Source: an uncultured Alphaproteobacteria bacterium
GTDB taxonomy: Bacteria; Pseudomonadota; Alphaproteobacteria; Rhizobiales; Pleomorphomonadaceae
Assembly (NCBI GenBank): GCA_937900425.1
Contig: CALCDT010000364.1
Location: forward strand, 1-8,975
DNA: 8,975 bases
Reading direction: 5' to 3'
Notes under the pieces: generated by a model
The model's input: only the letters and a program-made list of their open reading frames with translations
The model's database searches: none
What the model was told of the DNA's origin: nothing
In this document: piece by piece, positions 6,120 to 8,975 of the stretch
Layout of the letters: each line of letters begins with the position of its first letter
Position numbering within the stretch: position 1 is the first letter of the stretch
Translations under genes and position numbers: made by a program

Positions 6120-6541
6120 CCTGTCGTCAGCCTCGCCCCATCCCATAGGCCGATGACGCCGGATTGGGAAGGGGGGCGGATCGCGCGATCGTCGCCGGCG
6201 GGCGAGAGGCTTGGCGCCGTGCGGCGTTGGATGTAAGAGTCGCGAGGACTTGGACCTTGCTCGTCCCCGTCGCCCGGATGGCGCGGCGGTCGAGAGTTCG
6301 GCGAGGGCGCGGGCGCCGGACGAGGGGGGGCGCCGGCGCGCCGTCCCACCGTTGCCGGCGGATCGGGCAATTCCGCCACATTCTCGGCGCCTTCGTTGCC
6401 GATGAGGAAGCCCGACGATTGCGGGCAGAGGCGTGCCGGGACGCGCCGCCCGCGCTCGCGGGCCAGACGAAAGGGCTATTCGTGGCCAATGCCGAAGACA
6501 GATCGTCCCTGAAGCCGAACCGGCCGCCGCCGGAGGTGCTG
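6120..6541. other. Divergent intergenic region before the capsule genes
   Basis: About 420 bp separate the hypothetical gene and kpsE. A perfect 12-bp palindrome GATCGCGCGATC lies at 6179-6190, directly followed by a TCGCC/GGCGA stem (6192-6205). The 8-mer GGCGCCGG occurs at 6312-6319 and 6329-6336 next to a run of G. The kpsE frame is open leftward to 6164, but the predicted peptide is Arg/Gly-rich and resembles read-through, so I treat it as leader. Both divergent promoters should lie here; I found no convincing -35/-10 pairs. Confidence 0.5.
6532..6536 (+). promoter_or_regulatory. kpsE ribosome binding site
   Basis: GGAGG followed by T stands 5 nt before the ATG at 6542. It is the best site in the region and is why this start was chosen over the in-frame GTG at 6482, which has only AAGGG upstream. 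Confidence 0.65.
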
Positions 6542-7834
6542 ATGCGCCTCGACCGGATCCGTCCGGTGCCCGCGCCGGTTCCGCCGGCGCGCGAGGAGGA
6601 CGAGCCTGGCCCGCTCACCGTCGAATCCGCTCCGCCGCCGGCGACCCGGCCCGGCGACCGTCCCCCCGCGCCGACCGGCCTGCCCGAACTGCCGAAGCGC
6701 TGGCAACCCGGTGCCGTCACCCGGGACGGGTCGACCCGCCGCCGCCGGTCCCGCGCCCTGATCTCCTTCCTCGTCGTCGTCCTGTTGCCGACCCTCGTCG
6801 CCGGCATCTATTTCGCCTTCATCGCCTCGCCGCAGTACATGTCGGAGTTCCGCTTCTCGGTGCGTCCTGTCAGCACCGGCAACCTCGCGGCCATGGCGGC
6901 GAGCGGCGATGCGACGATGATCATGTCGGACAGCTACATCGTCGCCGACTACGTCACCAGCCGCGACGTGCTCGACGAGTTGCAGCGCCAGCTCAACCTG
7001 CGCGATCTCTACACGAAGCCCGGCATCGACTATCTGTCCCGCTTCGATCCGGAGGGCTCGGTCGAGGAGTTCGTCAGCTACTGGCAGGGGCGCATCAGCT
7101 CCTACTTCGACCTCGTCACCGGCATCACCACGGTCGAGGTGACGGCCTTCTCGCCGGAAGACGCCCACCGCATCACCTCGATCGTCAAGCAGCTCTGCGA
7201 GGCGCTGGTCAACGACATATCCGAGCAGGCCCGCCGCGAGCAGGTCAATTTCGCGCAGGCCGAACTCGGCCGCGCCGAACAGCGGCTCACCGACGCCCAG
7301 CGCAAGGCGTTCGATTTCCGTAATCAGATCAATACCATCGATGCGGCCAAGAGCGCCGAGGCCGACTTCGGCATCGTGACCCAGCTGCGCACGACGCTCT
7401 CCCAGCTCAGGACCGAATACGCCTCCTCGCGGGCCGCCTCGCTGACCGACGACGCCCCGACCCAGCGGGCGCTGCGCAACCGCATCGCGGCGACCGAGGA
7501 ACAGCTCAAGCTGATGGAGAGCCGGGTCTCGTCCCGTCCGGAGGACGGCAACGCGATCGGCAGCGGCGCCGAGGTGATCGGCAATTACGAGAGCATCCAG
7601 CTCGAGCAGACCATCGCCCAGCAGCTCTACGAGTCGGCCCTTCGCAATTTCGAGAACGCCCGGATGACGGCGGCCAACAACCTCATCTATCTCGCCACCT
7701 ACGTCCAGCCGAGCCTGCCGCAGCGCGCCGCCTATCCGCGCGTCTTCATCGACACCATGCTCGTCTTCCTCTGCGGCTTCGGGGCGTGGGTCGTGCTCGG
7801 ACTGATCTTCACCAGCCTCAAGGACCACGCCTGA
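6542..7834 (+). CDS. kpsE: Capsule polysaccharide export inner-membrane protein (KpsE/Wzz type)
   Basis: The 430-residue protein is a polysaccharide co-polymerase of the KpsE/CtrB/BexC class, which links the capsule ABC transporter in the inner membrane to the outer-membrane channel KpsD/Wza. Its order is a Pro- and Arg-rich cytoplasmic tail (1-71), a first membrane segment (about 72-94, SFLVVVLLPTLVAGIYFAFI), the periplasmic SPQYMSEFRFSVRP motif (95-108), a Wzz-like domain, a long coiled coil (about 222-329) and the conserved QPSLPQRAAYPRV (389-401). A second membrane segment (about 402-424) leads to a short cytoplasmic end. This two-membrane-segment layout and the proline-containing motif before the second segment are typical of the family. 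The cytoplasmic tail seems long for KpsE. It is the first gene of the plus-strand capsule set and is followed 82 bp later by a KpsT-like gene. The start could also be the GTG at 6482. Confidence 0.85.
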   Translation: MRLDRIRPVPAPVPPAREEDEPGPLTVESAPPPATRPGDRPPAPTGLPELPKRWQPGAVTRDGSTRRRRSRALISFLVVVLLPTLVAGIYFAFIASPQYMSEFRFSVRPVSTGNLAAMAASGDATMIMSDSYIVADYVTSRDVLDELQRQLNLRDLYTKPGIDYLSRFDPEGSVEEFVSYWQGRISSYFDLVTGITTVEVTAFSPEDAHRITSIVKQLCEALVNDISEQARREQVNFAQAELGRAEQRLTDAQRKAFDFRNQINTIDAAKSAEADFGIVTQLRTTLSQLRTEYASSRAASLTDDAPTQRALRNRIAATEEQLKLMESRVSSRPEDGNAIGSGAEVIGNYESIQLEQTIAQQLYESALRNFENARMTAANNLIYLATYVQPSLPQRAAYPRVFIDTMLVFLCGFGAWVVLGLIFTSLKDHA

Positions 7835-7916
7835 CCGGCGCTCGCCGGCCGGCCAACATCGCGGGCGGGGCGGCGCAGTCCGTCCGCCCGCCCGGATCAC
7901 GGGATCGAGCGGACGC

Positions 7917-8639
7917 GTGTCTATCGAGTTCATCAACGTCGACAAGACGCTCCGCCGCGCCAAGGAAGAGACGGAGGTCCTGCGCAAGGGCCAGCTCGCC
8001 ATCGCCGACGGCCAGACGGCGGCCGTCCTCGCTCCGCCGGGCATGGGCAAGACGACCATCGCCGGCTTGATGACGGGGCAGTATCAGCCGACGGCGGGGC
8101 GGGTCGTCCGGCGCGGCCTCGTCTCGTTCCCGGCGGGCGCGCAGGCCGCGTTCAACCCCAATCTCTCGCTCCGCGAGAACCTCGCTTTTCTCTGCCGCGT
8201 CTACGACTTCGACACCGCCGCGATCACCCGCTTCGTCGCCTCCTTCACCGGGGCGGGCGACCGGATCGACACGCCGTTCCGGCGGCTCGACCGCGAATTC
8301 CGCCGGGTCGCCACCCTGATCGCGACCTACGCCATGCCCTTCGACCACTATATCGTCGACGGCCCGGCTCTCGTCCGCACCGACCCCTGGCGGGCGCTGC
8401 TGGAGCACATGATCGCCGAGCGCACCAGGGAGGCCGGCTTCGTCTTCTTCTCCTCCACGTTGAAGACGATCCCCGCCGGCTGCTCGCTCTACTACGTCCT
8501 CATCAACATGCGTCTCGTTCTCGCCGAGAACCGCGAGACGGCCGAGAAGCTGCTGCAACAGGCGGGGCCGGGCAAGGCCAGCAAGGCCGGGGAGAGATCG
8601 CGCGAGGAGGAAGAGGAAGACGATGCCCTCGACTTCTGA
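7917..8639 (+). CDS. KpsT-like nucleotide-binding protein with degenerate ATPase motifs
   Basis: The 240-residue product has the length and order of a capsule ABC-transporter ATPase (KpsT/CtrD). A beta-rich start MSIEFINVDKTLRR is followed by Walker A as APPGMGKTT (39-47), with Lys45 kept and the first Gly replaced by Ala. Next is the KpsT-like stretch VSFPAGAQAAFNPNLSLREN (69-88). Where the ABC signature (YSSGM-type) should be, residues 121-130 read FRRLDREFRR. Walker B is HYIVDG (144-149): Asp148 is kept but the catalytic Glu is Gly149. At the switch-histidine position the text is FFSST, with Thr181. The tail (228-237) is very acidic. It could bind ATP but probably cannot hydrolyse it normally, so a regulatory or structural partner is more likely than a motor. 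It starts with GTG and has a weak ribosome site. The frame is intact, so this is divergence, not a broken gene. Confidence 0.75.
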   Translation: MSIEFINVDKTLRRAKEETEVLRKGQLAIADGQTAAVLAPPGMGKTTIAGLMTGQYQPTAGRVVRRGLVSFPAGAQAAFNPNLSLRENLAFLCRVYDFDTAAITRFVASFTGAGDRIDTPFRRLDREFRRVATLIATYAMPFDHYIVDGPALVRTDPWRALLEHMIAERTREAGFVFFSSTLKTIPAGCSLYYVLINMRLVLAENRETAEKLLQQAGPGKASKAGERSREEEEEDDALDF

Positions 8640-8714
8640 CGCCTCTGCCGCGGGGGCCGGGCGGCGTGCCGGCCCGGCGTCGGGCGCCGTCTCCGGCGCC
8701 GGCGGGGCGCGGCG

Positions 8715-8975
8715 ATGACCGATGTCCTCCTCGACGTCACCCGCCTGTTCCGCCGCCGACGCGATACCGCGCCGACCGGGGTCGACCGGGTCGAACTCGC
8801 CTATGCCGAGGGGCTTCCCGCCCGGCTCGGCGCCCGGCTGCGCTTCTGCCTGCGCGATAGCGGTCGTCTCGTCTTGGTGCCGGATGCGGAGGCCCGCGGC
8901 GTGCTCGCCGCGATGACGGCCTCGTTCGGCACCGGCGGCGGCCTCGACGACCAGGCCGCCGCCGGCCGGCTCGGC
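8715..8975 (+). CDS. Capsule-type glycosyltransferase, partial (N-terminus)
   Basis: From the ATG at 8715 the frame is open to the right edge, giving 87 residues. The start, MTDVLLDVTRLFRRRRDTAP followed by TGVDRVELAYAEGL (residues 21-34), is the hallmark opening of a group of family-4-like glycosyltransferases in capsule and exopolysaccharide clusters, where D-x-T/S-R-L and P-T-G-[VI]-D-R-V-E-x-A-Y are conserved. Such enzymes add a sugar from a nucleotide donor to the growing chain on the cytoplasmic face. The catalytic GT-B C-terminal domain lies beyond the window. It follows the KpsT-like gene by 75 bp on the same strand, probably in one operon. The ribosome site is weak (GGGGCG). The sugar specificity cannot be told. 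Confidence 0.72.
   Translation, partial: MTDVLLDVTRLFRRRRDTAPTGVDRVELAYAEGLPARLGARLRFCLRDSGRLVLVPDAEARGVLAAMTASFGTGGGLDDQAAAGRLG

Noticed and set aside
6179..6190. Palindrome GATCGCGCGATC as a specific operator.
   Set aside because: Such GC-rich palindromes arise often by chance in this composition and there is no second copy or regulator to tie it to; recorded only as part of the intergenic region.
7835..7848. CCGGC/GCCGG hairpin directly after the kpsE stop.
   Set aside because: Only a 5-bp stem with no T-run, between genes that look co-transcribed; too weak to call a terminator.
6476..8059. Minus-strand open frame of 527 codons opposite kpsE.
   Set aside because: Antisense shadow rich in Arg, Asp and Gly; kpsE on the other strand has membrane segments and family motifs.
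1..8975. tRNA or rRNA genes, CRISPR arrays, insertion sequences, attachment sites.
   Set aside because: No regularly spaced repeats, transposase-like frames, terminal inverted repeats or tRNA-like cloverleaf arms were seen on either strand by eye.

Overview
The window comes from a very GC-rich genome. Nearly every codon ends in G or C, and long spurious open frames lie antisense to the real genes. The gene content fits an alphaproteobacterium, probably of the Hyphomicrobiales: a Rieske glycine-betaine demethylase with a GATase1/AraC regulator, an FAH-family sugar-acid hydrolase, and an ABC-type capsule export locus. The taxonomic placement is inference from gene content only.

Layout. A short lipoprotein gene runs off the left edge on the minus strand (140 to <1). 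A hairpin-rich gap follows. Next come three minus-strand genes of betaine catabolism: gbcB (272-1372), gbcA (1390-2649) and a GbdR-like activator (2813-3862). The space between the activator and gbcA holds two 15-bp direct repeats, start to start 21 bp apart, plus a 12-bp palindrome. This is a plausible activator site for gbcAB. A perfect tandem 15-bp repeat lies upstream of the activator gene.

Further right, still on the minus strand, are an FAH-family hydrolase (4051-4908), an L-rhamnose/L-fucose-type mutarotase (5056-5370) and an unrecognised 235-residue protein (5412-6119). The hydrolase and mutarotase together suggest the non-phosphorylating (oxidative) route for a 6-deoxysugar such as L-fucose or L-rhamnose. 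The dehydrogenases, lactonase and dehydratase of that route are not in the window.

The right end is on the plus strand and reads away from the rest. After a gap of about 420 bp come a KpsE/Wzz-type capsule export inner-membrane protein (6542-7834), a KpsT-like nucleotide-binding protein whose catalytic motifs have decayed (7917-8639), and the start of a capsule-type glycosyltransferase cut by the window edge (8715 onward). This looks like the left border of a group 2/3 capsule or exopolysaccharide cluster.

How the genes work together. GbcA and GbcB form a two-component oxygenase that removes one methyl group from glycine betaine, and the GbdR-like protein probably senses a betaine-derived ligand and switches them on. 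The hydrolase would cleave a 2,4-diketo-3-deoxy sugar acid to pyruvate plus a hydroxy acid. KpsE would couple a capsule ABC transporter to the outer membrane. The most unusual item is the ATPase-like protein, which keeps the KpsT fold signature but lacks the ABC signature, the catalytic glutamate and the switch histidine.
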